Part shown: piece after piece, positions 43,615 through 52,189 of the stretch | How positions within the stretch are numbered: position 1 is the stretch's first letter | Layout: the number at the start of each line of letters is the position of its first letter | Assembly: GCF_900157305.1 (NCBI RefSeq) | Contig: NZ_LS974202.1 | Span: 806,001 to 870,000, forward strand | DNA: 64,000 bases | DNA from: Mesotoga infera | GTDB taxonomy: Bacteria; Thermotogota; Thermotogae; Petrotogales; Kosmotogaceae | Direction: 5' to 3' | Notes under the pieces: generated by a model | Databases searched by the model: none | What the model was told of the DNA's origin: nothing | The model's input: the letters and a program-made list of their open reading frames with translations, nothing else | Made by a program: the position numbers and the translations under genes

Positions 43615-43868
43615 TTGTAGTCTTTGTAGTCTTTGTAGTCCGTGTAGTCTTTGTAGTCTTTGTAGTCCCAGACTACAGGAGACTACAGCGAGACTACAGC
43701 GACTCTTTTTGTAGTCTCTCTATAAGCTGCTATTATAGACGGTTATAGAGAGTGAGACTACAGAGACTACAGAGACTACAGAGTCTACACTATTTGAATT
43801 TTTAGATGCTTTTCGGTACTTTTTCGGACTACGCAGAGACTACGCAGAGACTACACCGGACTATGCGG
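43615..43868 (+). repeat. Iteron array, copy 1 (putative replication origin)
   Basis: Six direct 9-bp repeats of the TTTGTAGTC type run without gaps from 43615, then three GACTAC units, one more GTAGTC, and two further groups of three GACTAC units spaced 9 or 11 bp. Altogether 7 GTAGTC and 9 GACTAC cores lie within 250 bp, right behind the ATPase gene. This is the expected place and structure of a plasmid origin bound by an initiator. Confidence 0.8.
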
Positions 43869-43873
43869 ATATG

Positions 43874-43898
43874 GTATCCGTACTAGTAATACGGATAC
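43874..43898 (+). other. Perfect hairpin downstream of the iterons, copy 1
   Basis: GTATCCGTA and TACGGATAC form 9-bp arms around CTAGTAA. It ends the iteron region and could be part of the origin or a priming structure. Copy 2 is at 47000-47024. Confidence 0.6.
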
Positions 43899-44148
43899 AA
43901 AGCTTATTTACAGTCTAGTAATATTCAAGCTGCTATCTGCTGCTAATGAGCTATACAGAGAAAGCCCACGATCTCCATTATGGGGATTATTTAGTCTTCC
44001 GGAAGAAAGACAGAATTTTGATGAGCAAATCGAGTAAGGAAATAATCAATTGAACTATTCTCATCGATCGCAATCTTCCTTTTCATCAGATGTATTAAAA
44101 ATAACAAGGAGAATTTGGTCACTCTGACATTTATCATTTTTGTCCAAA

Positions 44149-44367
44149 ATGCTAGACGAGATCTCCGCCACCGGAGAAGACAGAGCCGTGAAAAGTAATT
44201 CTTTTTTATCTGCTTTCGCTCAATGTTGCCAGTCTTTGAACTGCAGGGCGGAACGTTCAAAGTCAAAGACGGCAACAATAGCGGACTATCTTCGAGATCT
44301 CGACTTTTTAAGAGTTCAAAGACGTGGCGTTATCCTTGCCAGGATGCCCCAGGATGAGACTTTATGA
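44149..44367 (+). CDS. Doubtful small ORF in the element tail, copy 1
   Basis: 72 codons beginning LDEISATGEDRAVKSN, overlapping a structured region with repeated TCAAAGAC motifs. No good ribosome site, no family. It may not be a gene; an identical frame is at 47275-47493. Confidence 0.2.
   Translation: MLDEISATGEDRAVKSNSFLSAFAQCCQSLNCRAERSKSKTATIADYLRDLDFLRVQRRGVILARMPQDETL
44224..44277 (+). other. Structured inverted-repeat region of the element tail, copy 1
   Basis: CTTTGAAC (44234-44241) can pair with GTTCAAAG (44255-44262), and TGTTGCC (44224-44230) with GGCAACA (44271-44277). An alternative stem uses GTCTTTGA with TCAAAGAC (44263-44270). A further GTTCAAAGAC lies near 44314. This may be a regulatory RNA or a single-strand origin. 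Copy 2 is at 47350-47403. Confidence 0.5.
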
Positions 44368-44557
44368 CTCGATAAGTAGAATTGCACTACTGCCACACCG
44401 AAAATGCAATACGGAGCATCCTGCGATGCCATCTACAAGCTGCTATGGATGAGACTTATAGAGACTAACAGAGAGAGAAAGAGCATAATATATGCAGTAA
44501 CTTGATGCTTTCTGTAAGTGGCTTTAAATGCCATACATAAGCAAAAGAGTGCATTAT

Positions 44558-44585
44558 ATGAGTCATAATTGTTATTATGAATCAT
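44558..44585 (+). other. Dif-like recombination site at the junction of the two copies
   Basis: The left arm ATGAGTCATAA and right arm TTATGAATCAT are inverse to one another at 10 of 11 positions and enclose a 6-bp centre, TTGTTA. The inner CATAA and TTATG match those of Xer/dif sites. This is the complete element-borne site (attP); the outer junctions each keep only one of these arms. Confidence 0.8.
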
Positions 44586-44657
44586 TTTCACTCACTATGT
44601 CAAAAAGCATGGTACAATGCATTTGCACTTACATAAAATATGAAAGGAGTGAGCAAA

Positions 44658-45011
44658 GTGCTTACGTGGAACGGTGAGAATTATTACACGACTGCGGAGA
44701 TAGCGGAGATACTGCACGTTACTCCAGGAACGGTACGGAGAAAGATGGCTAGCGGAGAACTGAAAGCTATAACGCTTGGAAAGATGCTATACGTCTTAGA
44801 AAGCGAGCTAGGCAAAGCTCTAGAGTGGAAAGATGCGAACTCTAATATCGACATGTATCAAAGGATTCTAGAGCATGCTGCTAGCGTTAAGCAACTGCCC
44901 AGCGGTGAATGTATATTCTATAACGACGACGGAGAACCGTTGATGCAAGCAAAGATAGCGACTGCAAGCGGAGTGGCGCAAAGCATTGGAGACGATGTAG
45001 ATGCTGAATAA
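44658..45011 (+). CDS. Helix-turn-helix (HTH_17/excisionase-type) protein, copy 2
   Basis: Identical product to 41532-41885. Start and ribosome site are the same. Its promoter region includes part of the dif-like junction, so expression may differ slightly from copy 1, which lies behind the mbx promoter. Confidence 0.75.
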   Translation: MLTWNGENYYTTAEIAEILHVTPGTVRRKMASGELKAITLGKMLYVLESELGKALEWKDANSNIDMYQRILEHAASVKQLPSGECIFYNDDGEPLMQAKIATASGVAQSIGDDVDAE

Positions 45012-45023
45012 GGATGGTGCATT

Positions 45024-45329
45024 ATGAAAAATGGAACCGTGTGCAACCCGTGGCGAAAAAGCAAAGGACTGCCGGAATTAAATATCGAAAAAGTCTATGC
45101 TACGGCTGCGTGGATAATTGGCAAGCTGACGGACGGAGAGCCGAAAGAGAGAGTATTACAGCTATTATGGCTGCAATACGTGATGGAGATGCTAGCGGAA
45201 TTGTGTTGCGATACGCAGCTATTAGACTTTGAAACTCGATATTCTCTGAATGTTGGCATGAGAGCATTAGAGAAAGCTCTCGACAAAAAAAAGAGCCCGC
45301 AATATGGTTATGCAGACTCTCTCATGTAA
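45024..45329 (+). CDS. Small unknown protein of the element, copy 2
   Basis: Identical product to 41898-42203. Confidence 0.65.
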   Translation: MKNGTVCNPWRKSKGLPELNIEKVYATAAWIIGKLTDGEPKERVLQLLWLQYVMEMLAELCCDTQLLDFETRYSLNVGMRALEKALDKKKSPQYGYADSLM

Positions 45330-45404
45330 TATGTTGGTTGAGCCGTATAGTCGCCATCTATGCGGCTCTTACTCTCACTAAAAAAGTGAAAGGACGTGTC
45401 AGTC

Positions 45405-46727
45405 ATGACAATTATAGCAGATAACTACTTTAGTACCAGTAGTAATGAGCGATATCTACTCTGGGCATTGTTGTACGATGCTCAATTCTATGAACTCTTT
45501 CCGGACGTGTACCGTTCCGACTTTCAACGCTGCGAGATATACGACTTTATGGCGGAGTCTTATCACGCAAAAGCTGACGAGACGGACATTATCAAAGACT
45601 TTCGCAAGCGGTTTCCAACGGTGGCGGAGACGATGGACGGTGAACATCACGAGAGCCTGCCGAGTTATTACAGCTTACTGGACACGGTGCGAAAAGAGAG
45701 CAAAGAACTACTGCGGCAAAGACTCGCAAGTCTCCGAGATCCTGATGACGCTTTCCGAGATCTCGACAATTATAGGAAGAACCAACACGGCATCAAACAC
45801 GCTGGAATTAAGTATCTATCAGCGATGGAGCTAATGGAGAAAGTATTTGAGCCGATAAAGTGGTGCGTTCCAGGACTCATACCGGACGGACTCATAATGC
45901 TTGCTGGAAAGCCGAAAGTCGGCAAGTCGTGGCTTGCTTTGCATCTTTGCCATGCAGTGGCTTTCGGTGGCTACGCCTTCGGCAGTATAGATGTTCCACG
46001 TGGAAAAGCTCTTTACTACGGACTAGAGGACTCCGAAAGACGGCTCAAAGAGAGACTCAAAGCTATATCGTGTGAATTGCCAGTGCCGGACGGACTGTAT
46101 CTGAGTACAAAATTATCCAGGCTGGATGATGGCGGACTTGACGAGATCTCGACATGGCTTGACGATAACGCAGACGCACGGCTAGTGGTAATCGACACAC
46201 TTGCGAGAGTCAAGCCGAAAGCCAGACGGAGTAATGATGCTTACGAGAACGACACCGAGATAATGAGCGGCCTGCAAGAGTTGGCCATGAGATACGGCAT
46301 AACGGTGTTGGTAGTGCATCATATGCGGAAGAACACGAGAGACTCTGATGACGTGTTCGATGGAGTACTCGGAAGTACCGGACTTACTGGGACTGCCGAT
46401 GCCACGTTGCTTTTGCAACGTGGACGGCAGACCAAAGAGATAGTCATGAGCATCACCGGACGAGATGTAGATGAGCAAGAGTTATCAATAGCTTTCTCTC
46501 TAGCTGATAGAGTACCGTTCAGACTACTCGGAAGTACGGATGAGATACATATGAGCGATACACGCAAAGAGATACTAGAGTATCTCCAGGAGAACGGAAA
46601 GACTACACCGAAAGAGCTAGCAACGGCTCTAGGAAAGAATTACAGCACAACTAAAACCATGCTGCAAAGGATGCTAGCGGACGGAGTGGTGAGCAATAAC
46701 AATGGCAAGTATGAAATATATACCTGA
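45405..46727 (+). CDS. DnaB/RepA-like replicative ATPase of the element, copy 2
   Basis: Identical product to 42279-43601, with the same Walker motifs and winged helix. Two intact copies in the chromosome mean that both units could still fire their origins. Confidence 0.85.
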   Translation: MTIIADNYFSTSSNERYLLWALLYDAQFYELFPDVYRSDFQRCEIYDFMAESYHAKADETDIIKDFRKRFPTVAETMDGEHHESLPSYYSLLDTVRKESKELLRQRLASLRDPDDAFRDLDNYRKNQHGIKHAGIKYLSAMELMEKVFEPIKWCVPGLIPDGLIMLAGKPKVGKSWLALHLCHAVAFGGYAFGSIDVPRGKALYYGLEDSERRLKERLKAISCELPVPDGLYLSTKLSRLDDGGLDEISTWLDDNADARLVVIDTLARVKPKARRSNDAYENDTEIMSGLQELAMRYGITVLVVHHMRKNTRDSDDVFDGVLGSTGLTGTADATLLLQRGRQTKEIVMSITGRDVDEQELSIAFSLADRVPFRLLGSTDEIHMSDTRKEILEYLQENGKTTPKELATALGKNYSTTKTMLQRMLADGVVSNNNGKYEIYT

Positions 46728-46740
46728 ATATATATAAAAG

Positions 46741-46994
46741 TTGTAGTCTTTGTAGTCTTTGTAGTCCGTGTAGTCTTTGTAGTCTTTGTAGTCCCAGACT
46801 ACAGGAGACTACAGCGAGACTACAGCGACTCTTTTTGTAGTCTCTCTATAAGCTGCTATTATAGACGGTTATAGAGAGTGAGACTACAGAGACTACAGAG
46901 ACTACAGAGTCTACACTATTTGAATTTTTAGATGCTTTTCGGTACTTTTTCGGACTACGCAGAGACTACGCAGAGACTACACCGGACTATGCGG
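46741..46994 (+). repeat. Iteron array, copy 2
   Basis: Identical to 43615-43868: six abutting GTAGTC repeats followed by GACTAC groups. Confidence 0.8.
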
Positions 46995-47683
46995 ATATGG
47001 TATCCGTACTAGTAATACGGATACAAAGCTTATTTACAGTCTAGTAATATTCAAGCTGCTATCTGCTGCTAATGAGCTATACAGAGAAAGCCCACGATCT
47101 CCATTATGGGGATTATTTAGTCTTCCGGAAGAAAGACAGAATTTTGATGAGCAAATCGAGTAAGGAAATAATCAATTGAACTATTCTCATCGATCGCAAT
47201 CTTCCTTTTCATCAGATGTATTAAAAATAACAAGGAGAATTTGGTCACTCTGACATTTATCATTTTTGTCCAAAATGCTAGACGAGATCTCCGCCACCGG
47301 AGAAGACAGAGCCGTGAAAAGTAATTCTTTTTTATCTGCTTTCGCTCAATGTTGCCAGTCTTTGAACTGCAGGGCGGAACGTTCAAAGTCAAAGACGGCA
47401 ACAATAGCGGACTATCTTCGAGATCTCGACTTTTTAAGAGTTCAAAGACGTGGCGTTATCCTTGCCAGGATGCCCCAGGATGAGACTTTATGACTCGATA
47501 AGTAGAATTGCACTACTGCCACACCGAAAATGCAATACGGAGCATCCTGCGATGCCATCTACAAGCTGCTATGGATGAGACTTATAGAGACTAACAGAGA
47601 GAGAAAGAGCATAATATATGCAGTAACTTGATGCTTTCTGTAAGTGGCTTTAAATGCCATACATAAGCAAAAGAGTGCATTAT

Positions 47684-47711
47684 ATGAGTCATAATTGTTA
47701 TTATGAAAGCT
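47684..47711 (+). other. Right attachment junction (element/host)
   Basis: The left arm is the element's ATGAGTCATAA, the centre TTGTTA, and the right arm is host TTATGAAAGCT. The 13-bp core is 47695-47707. Host arms on left and right together give the reconstructed empty site, in which only the right arm is dif-like. Confidence 0.8.
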
Positions 47712-47806
47712 CCGGACGTCGCTATAACCGAAGCTTCAGTGGGAGCCGGACTAACTACCGCCATCTTTCTTCTGTCTTTGAGAAAGCTTAAGAGAGATGA
47801 TGTCGA

Positions 47807-48565
47807 ATGAAAAGGATTATCGCCGGGATCATCGCTCTTCTCTTCTTCTTCACAGTGAGTATCGTACTCAATACCGATTCACAGACCGTTTCGGGAGTAC
47901 CACGGTACGGAGAGTTTGATCTATCGGAAAGAAACTCTCATAGTTACGTTACTAAATCTGTAAACGATACTTTGAAAGAAGTGAAGTTCGGTTCAACCAT
48001 CGATGCTGAAACCGGTTCGGCCAACTTCGTCACTTCGATCGTCGTTAATTACAGGTCCTTCGATACGCTTGGCGAAGTTACGGTTTTGTTCCTCTCGGCA
48101 ACAGGCGTTGGTCTTCTACTGGGTGGAGACAAAAAGCGTCTTCTAAGTCCAATCAAAGCCAGCCCAGTCGTAAAAACAGCGGCCAAAATCGTTTCTCCTC
48201 TCCTGCTGATACTCGGGGCTTATGTTTTCACACACGGTCATTTAACTCCCGGTGGCGGGTTCCCGGGTGGCGCGATTATAGCAGCTGCCTTTCTGCTTCT
48301 TGTGATGGTCGATGATGAGAAACGTGCTCCGGCTTTGCTAAAAGTCCTGGAAGGTTCTATGGGACTAGCTTATATTTTGCTGGGAATCGGGGGTCTGTTG
48401 ATTTCCGGTTCGTTTCTGCAGAACTTTCTCCCGACCGGGGTTGTCGGAAATCTTTTCAGCGCCGGTCTGATCCCAATCGTCTATTCTCTTATAGGATTGA
48501 AAGTTGGGGCAGAGCTTTCAGGAATTGTGGACGATTTCGTTTCGGAAGGGGGCGATAATATATGA
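47807..48565 (+). CDS. Fused MbxE-MbxF (MrpB-like) subunit
   Basis: 252 residues. The first 110 match MbhE/MbxE-like subunits (a signal-like helix, then VVNYRSFDTLGEVTVLFLSATGVGLLL). The second half is MrpB/MbhF-like (GHLTPGGGFPGGAIIAAAFLLLVM, with later membrane helices). The two are separate genes in archaeal mbx/mbh operons, so this is a fusion. The start overlaps the mbxD stop and the end overlaps the next start by four bases. Confidence 0.85.
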   Translation: MKRIIAGIIALLFFFTVSIVLNTDSQTVSGVPRYGEFDLSERNSHSYVTKSVNDTLKEVKFGSTIDAETGSANFVTSIVVNYRSFDTLGEVTVLFLSATGVGLLLGGDKKRLLSPIKASPVVKTAAKIVSPLLLILGAYVFTHGHLTPGGGFPGGAIIAAAFLLLVMVDDEKRAPALLKVLEGSMGLAYILLGIGGLLISGSFLQNFLPTGVVGNLFSAGLIPIVYSLIGLKVGAELSGIVDDFVSEGGDNI

Positions 48566-48912
48566 TCCAGTACTTCTCTTTGTTGTTGACGGCCATAGGT
48601 ATCTACGGCCTCCTTTCGCAGAAGAATCTTGTGAAGCTGATAGTATCTCTGAATATCGCCGAGATAGGTGTAAATCTCTTTATAGTCTCGATAGGCTATA
48701 TAGAAAAAGGGTTAGTCCCTATACTTTCATCTGAGAACAATTCATCGACGCTGCTCTTTGTCGACCCTCTTCCTCAGGCACTCGTTCTGACATCCATAGT
48801 GATCGGCGTGGGTATTACTGCTCTGGCACTTGCAATAATAGTTACTATAAACCATTCTAAGGGAACGATAGATATCGATGAACTGATAGAACGAGGAGGT
48901 GCTGAAGAATGA
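48562..48912 (+). CDS. mbxG: MrpC/NuoK-like subunit
   Basis: 116 residues, three membrane helices. Signature KNLVKLIVSLNIAEIGVNLFIVSIG near the start and DPLPQALVLTSIVIGVGITALALAI identify the MrpC/NuoK family. Overlaps both neighbours by four bases. Confidence 0.9.
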   Translation: MIQYFSLLLTAIGIYGLLSQKNLVKLIVSLNIAEIGVNLFIVSIGYIEKGLVPILSSENNSSTLLFVDPLPQALVLTSIVIGVGITALALAIIVTINHSKGTIDIDELIERGGAEE

Positions 48913-50351
48913 ATCCCGTCTGGCTCATAGCCGTACCTTTAGCACTGGCTTTTATCAGCACTTTCGCAAATAGGATATCGAACTGGCTGCTTTTTCTTTC
49001 GGCTATCTTCAATGCAGTTGCGGGCGTCTTTCTCTCTTTTTCTTCGGGCACCGTGAGCTACTCTATCGGTGGCTGGAGAAGCCCTTTCGGCATCGATCTG
49101 ATCGTGACAGACGCGACGAGAATACTCCTTCCTGTGGCAAATATCCTTTTCTTTTTCGCAGTTATCATACACTTAAGTAAGAAGAGGGCTTTGGAAAAGT
49201 TTTCGGTCGTCTATACGATTTCGTTAGCCTCGCTGAACGGAATTCTCCTCACAAACGATCTCTTCAATCTCTTTGTTTTTCTCGAAATCGCAGGGGTCGC
49301 CGCCTACCTATTAGCCATGACGGGCAAGGAAGGAGAGAGTAAGGTCGCCGCTTTCAAGTATCTATTGCTCGGTTCAGTAGGTTCGCTGCTGTATCTTCTC
49401 GGAGTTGCCGTGCTTTATGCCGCTGCGGGGACTCTCAACATCTCAGCGATAGCTACAAAGGTTTCAGATGGTCTGTTGAACGGCGATGTTATGCTCGTAT
49501 CTTCTTTGCTGATGATAGCGGGCCTGGGAGTTGAGTCGAAGTTGGTACCTTTCAACGGCTGGGTACCGGGGGTTTTTACGAAATCATCGAATATGGCCAC
49601 TCTGGTTCTCGCTTCAGTTTATCCTGTCGCCATGATCTCAACCTTCAGCAGGGTCATATTGGCGGTGGGGGACCGGCGTGCTCTAGATCTGGTAATCGTT
49701 CTGGGTGTTGCGACGGTTCTAATCGGAGAAGTTATTGCCTTCAAACAAAGGAATTTGAGATCAACACTCGCCTATTCGAGCATTGCTCAATCGGGTCTTG
49801 CAATCTTCCTGGTCGGTATAGGAACTGTCGAGGCGTTGACTGCAAGCGTTATGTTGATCATAAATAATGCCCTCGCCAAATTCGTTCTCTTCTCGGTGGA
49901 CAGCTACACTACCGAAGAACTGGGTGCAGATGACCTGGAAAGCCTTTACGGCCTGGGAAAGGTGGCGCCCGTTGCCGGGTTGATTTTTACAGTATCGGCT
50001 CTTTCGATATCGGGAATGCCCCTCTTTTTGGGGTTCAGAGCGAAGCTTCTTGCGATCTCCTCAAGCTTCGAGTCGTTGCTCGTAGTTCCGATCGTGATTT
50101 TGCTGGCCGCGGCGATAGAGATAACTTACTACTTCAGGTGGATTTTCGCCCTTTATAGACCTTATAAAGGAGAGGAGAGGGCAAGGCTTTCTCTTCCGCT
50201 GGAGTTAATGGCGATAGGCGTTGTTCTTGCAGCGATTCTCGTGTTTCTGGGATCAAGCTCACATGAGACTTTGATGGCGTTCAGCAAAGCGGGCAACGCT
50301 ATGGTCGATGCGATCATCACACTGGGAAAAAACCTGATTGGAGGGGTATAA
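48909..50351 (+). CDS. mbxH: MrpD/NuoN-like antiporter subunit (first of two)
   Basis: 480 residues, about 14 membrane helices. Typical Proton_antipo_M features: NDLFNLFVFLEIAGVAAYLLAM with the key glutamate, FKYLLLGSVGSLLYLLGV, and the lysine in SKLVPFNGWVPGVFTKSSN. It is one of two consecutive antiporter-like subunits; this doubling separates Mbx/MBS from Mbh hydrogenases. Confidence 0.92.
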   Translation: MNPVWLIAVPLALAFISTFANRISNWLLFLSAIFNAVAGVFLSFSSGTVSYSIGGWRSPFGIDLIVTDATRILLPVANILFFFAVIIHLSKKRALEKFSVVYTISLASLNGILLTNDLFNLFVFLEIAGVAAYLLAMTGKEGESKVAAFKYLLLGSVGSLLYLLGVAVLYAAAGTLNISAIATKVSDGLLNGDVMLVSSLLMIAGLGVESKLVPFNGWVPGVFTKSSNMATLVLASVYPVAMISTFSRVILAVGDRRALDLVIVLGVATVLIGEVIAFKQRNLRSTLAYSSIAQSGLAIFLVGIGTVEALTASVMLIINNALAKFVLFSVDSYTTEELGADDLESLYGLGKVAPVAGLIFTVSALSISGMPLFLGFRAKLLAISSSFESLLVVPIVILLAAAIEITYYFRWIFALYRPYKGEERARLSLPLELMAIGVVLAAILVFLGSSSHETLMAFSKAGNAMVDAIITLGKNLIGGV

Positions 50352-52184
50352 ATGAGCATCCTGACCCTACTGGTGGCTTCGTTGTTGGCTACACCGATCT
50401 TATACCTTATAGCGAAGTTCAATACAAAGATCGCTTACGGAGCTTATGCTGTGCTTCAGGTCTTTTCGTTCATTTACGTTTTTTTCACCGGAAGAAGTAA
50501 CGTTTCGTACGAAGTGATCGGAATAACCGAGAGGCTGAATTTTAACTTCGGCATCACTCCAACCAACTGGTTTTTTGCCTCTATCGTGCTACTCATTATA
50601 TCCATGAGTGCAATCTTCATGTTTCCGCTAAAGAAAAGTCCGGTGAAGATTTTCCTGCTCGGTCTTGTCTCGGCCGGCACACTTGGAGCGGTTTTTTCAC
50701 AAGATTTCCTCACATTAATGATCTTCTGGGAGATTTCGACATGGGCTTCACTCATCCTGATAATTCAGGACAAGGAGAAATCGCTGAAAGAGGCTATAAA
50801 ATACGTCGCAATAGCTTCGATAGGTACTTATTCGATGCTTTTTGCGATCTTTTATATGCTCGATAAATTAGGTTCGATAGAATTCTCAACCGTTGCCGCT
50901 AGAATCGGAGGCGCGACTGCTGAGGTACAATTGGTTATCTTGATTTCCCTGGGCGTGATGGTTCTGGCAAAGATGGGAGTCTTTCCACTGCACATCTGGC
51001 TCAGAGGTTCTCACTCTTCGGCTCCTGATGAATTTAGCCCCATACTCTCTGGTGCGCTCACCAAGATAGGTGCTTTTTTGCTGTTCATTATCACCTCGGC
51101 CTTGCCGTCTTTCATGATTTTCAGCAAGCTTCCCGTTTTCAACGGAATACCCGTAGTGAATTATGCTTTCGCCCTCCTGGGAGGGATATCCATTGTAGTG
51201 GGAACGGTTATGGCAATAAGGATGGAGGATGCAAAGGAACTGATAGCCTTTTCAACCGTAAGCAATTCCGGTTATATAGTGATGGCACTCTCGATCGGGG
51301 GCACATACGCCACAGCAGGAGGCTTGATGCATGTTCTCAATCATGCCATGGCCTCGGCCGCTATGTTCATGGCTATAGCCGCCGTAGCTTATAGAACTGG
51401 TACAACGAAAATGCACGAAATGGGTGGTCTGATACTCAAAATGCCTGTAACCTTTGCCACCTACCTGGTGGCAATAATCTCTATAGCGGGGATTCCACCG
51501 ACCAGCGGTTTCGTATCAAAGTGGCTCATATACCAGCAGCTCGTACAGAACGGCCTTCCCTTCCTGGCCTTTGCAGCCTTCTTTGGAAGTATAGGTTCGT
51601 TCATGTACGTCTTCAAACCATTGGCCGGGATCTTTCTAGGTCAATTGAAGCCCCGGCACAGAAATTTAAAGGAAGTACCGTTCGTGATGGTTGTCCCGAT
51701 GACAATCCTTACACTGTTGACTGTTTTCTGGGGAATACTGCCCAGTAACGCCATTAAGACTATTAACGCCGTTACGGCTTCGGTCGGAATCAACGCGGTA
51801 GAGGTTACCTTTTCCAGGATCGTAGCGCTCACTGGCGAATGGGATTCGATATTGGTTACGACCGTTTTCGCTATTGGGTTTTTCATATCACTCTTCATAT
51901 TCATGAGGGCGAAGAAAGCCAGGCAGGTAGATCTGATGGACAACTATACTGCAGGAGATTTTCTGTACACGAGCGAGTTATACCATTTCTCGTACAGGAT
52001 GTACAGACCCTTCGACAGGTTGTTCGAAAAATGGCCGTCAATGGAGGACTGGCTTTCTTCTCTATCGGATAAAATCAAGGAACTGGGAGCGTTGCTGAAA
52101 GCGATCTTTTATCCGGCCAATCCGCAACTGTACATAGGTCTCGCGATAGTCGCCATTATCGGGACCTTCTGGTGGTTGAGGTGA
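50352..52184 (+). CDS. mbxH': NuoL/MrpA-like antiporter subunit (second of two)
   Basis: 610 residues, about 14-16 membrane helices with an extended C-terminus. Key region DFLTLMIFWEISTWASLILI with the conserved glutamate; KMGVFPLHIWLRGSHSSAPDEFSPILSGALTKIGAFL with conserved lysines and histidine. The C-terminal part (about 480-610) includes a long amphipathic helix and a final membrane helix, as in the second antiporter-like subunit of Mbx. It begins one base after the mbxH stop. Confidence 0.92.
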   Translation: MSILTLLVASLLATPILYLIAKFNTKIAYGAYAVLQVFSFIYVFFTGRSNVSYEVIGITERLNFNFGITPTNWFFASIVLLIISMSAIFMFPLKKSPVKIFLLGLVSAGTLGAVFSQDFLTLMIFWEISTWASLILIIQDKEKSLKEAIKYVAIASIGTYSMLFAIFYMLDKLGSIEFSTVAARIGGATAEVQLVILISLGVMVLAKMGVFPLHIWLRGSHSSAPDEFSPILSGALTKIGAFLLFIITSALPSFMIFSKLPVFNGIPVVNYAFALLGGISIVVGTVMAIRMEDAKELIAFSTVSNSGYIVMALSIGGTYATAGGLMHVLNHAMASAAMFMAIAAVAYRTGTTKMHEMGGLILKMPVTFATYLVAIISIAGIPPTSGFVSKWLIYQQLVQNGLPFLAFAAFFGSIGSFMYVFKPLAGIFLGQLKPRHRNLKEVPFVMVVPMTILTLLTVFWGILPSNAIKTINAVTASVGINAVEVTFSRIVALTGEWDSILVTTVFAIGFFISLFIFMRAKKARQVDLMDNYTAGDFLYTSELYHFSYRMYRPFDRLFEKWPSMEDWLSSLSDKIKELGALLKAIFYPANPQLYIGLAIVAIIGTFWWLR

Positions 52185-52189
52185 TCGGT

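Larger units (their letters stand above)
41443..44568 (+). mobile_element. Integrated plasmid-like element, copy 1 (3126 bp)
   Basis: The unit runs from the shared core to the base before the next core. Contents in order: helix-turn-helix gene, small unknown gene, intercistronic hairpin, DnaB/RepA-like ATPase gene, GTAGTC/GACTAC iterons, a perfect 9-bp-arm hairpin, and a structured non-coding tail. There is no integrase, transposase, relaxase or resistance gene. Codon use in the element, with many CTA, AGA and GAC-GGA codons, differs from the surrounding mbx genes. The layout suits a small theta-type plasmid. Confidence 0.88.
44569..47694 (+). mobile_element. Integrated plasmid-like element, copy 2 (3126 bp)
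   Basis: No difference from copy 1 was seen in the stretches compared; every gene recurs at an offset of 3126 bp. It directly follows copy 1, head to tail. The right end passes through the core at 47695-47707 into the 3' part of mbxD. Confidence 0.88.
41316..47810 (+). pseudogene. mbxD: mbxD (DUF4040 subunit), split by two copies of a 3126-bp element
   Basis: The 5' part, 41316-41455, encodes 46 residues ending VVLFVIM; the 3' part, 47708-47810, encodes KAPDVAITEASVGAGL to the stop. Joined across the 13-bp core they give an uninterrupted 80-residue DUF4040/MbhD-like protein with the family's conserved M-APDVAITEA-VGAG motif. As it stands, the 5' part reads into the element and stops at 41510 after 18 foreign residues. 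An ATG in the right core (47703) could start the C-terminal piece, but no ribosome site precedes it. The stop overlaps the next start as ATGA, as in the intact operon. Confidence 0.9.

Noticed and set aside
43615-43868. CRISPR array suspected from dense short repeats
   Set aside because: The repeat core is 6 bp at a 9-bp period, occurs in both orientations and has no spacers of 25-40 bp; no cas genes are nearby. Iterons fit better.
43991-44278. 95-codon minus-strand frame in the element tail (also 47117-47404)
   Set aside because: Low-complexity composition, no ribosome site, opposite to the element's transcription and lying over a structured region.
41443-47694. Transposon with terminal inverted repeats
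   Set aside because: The ends are direct 13-bp cores, not inverted repeats; there is no transposase and no target duplication beyond the shared core.
41443-47694. Pure assembly artefact
   Set aside because: A mis-joined free plasmid would not give host-element hybrids on both sides with a consistent core that restores mbxD. The copy number of two could still be inexact.
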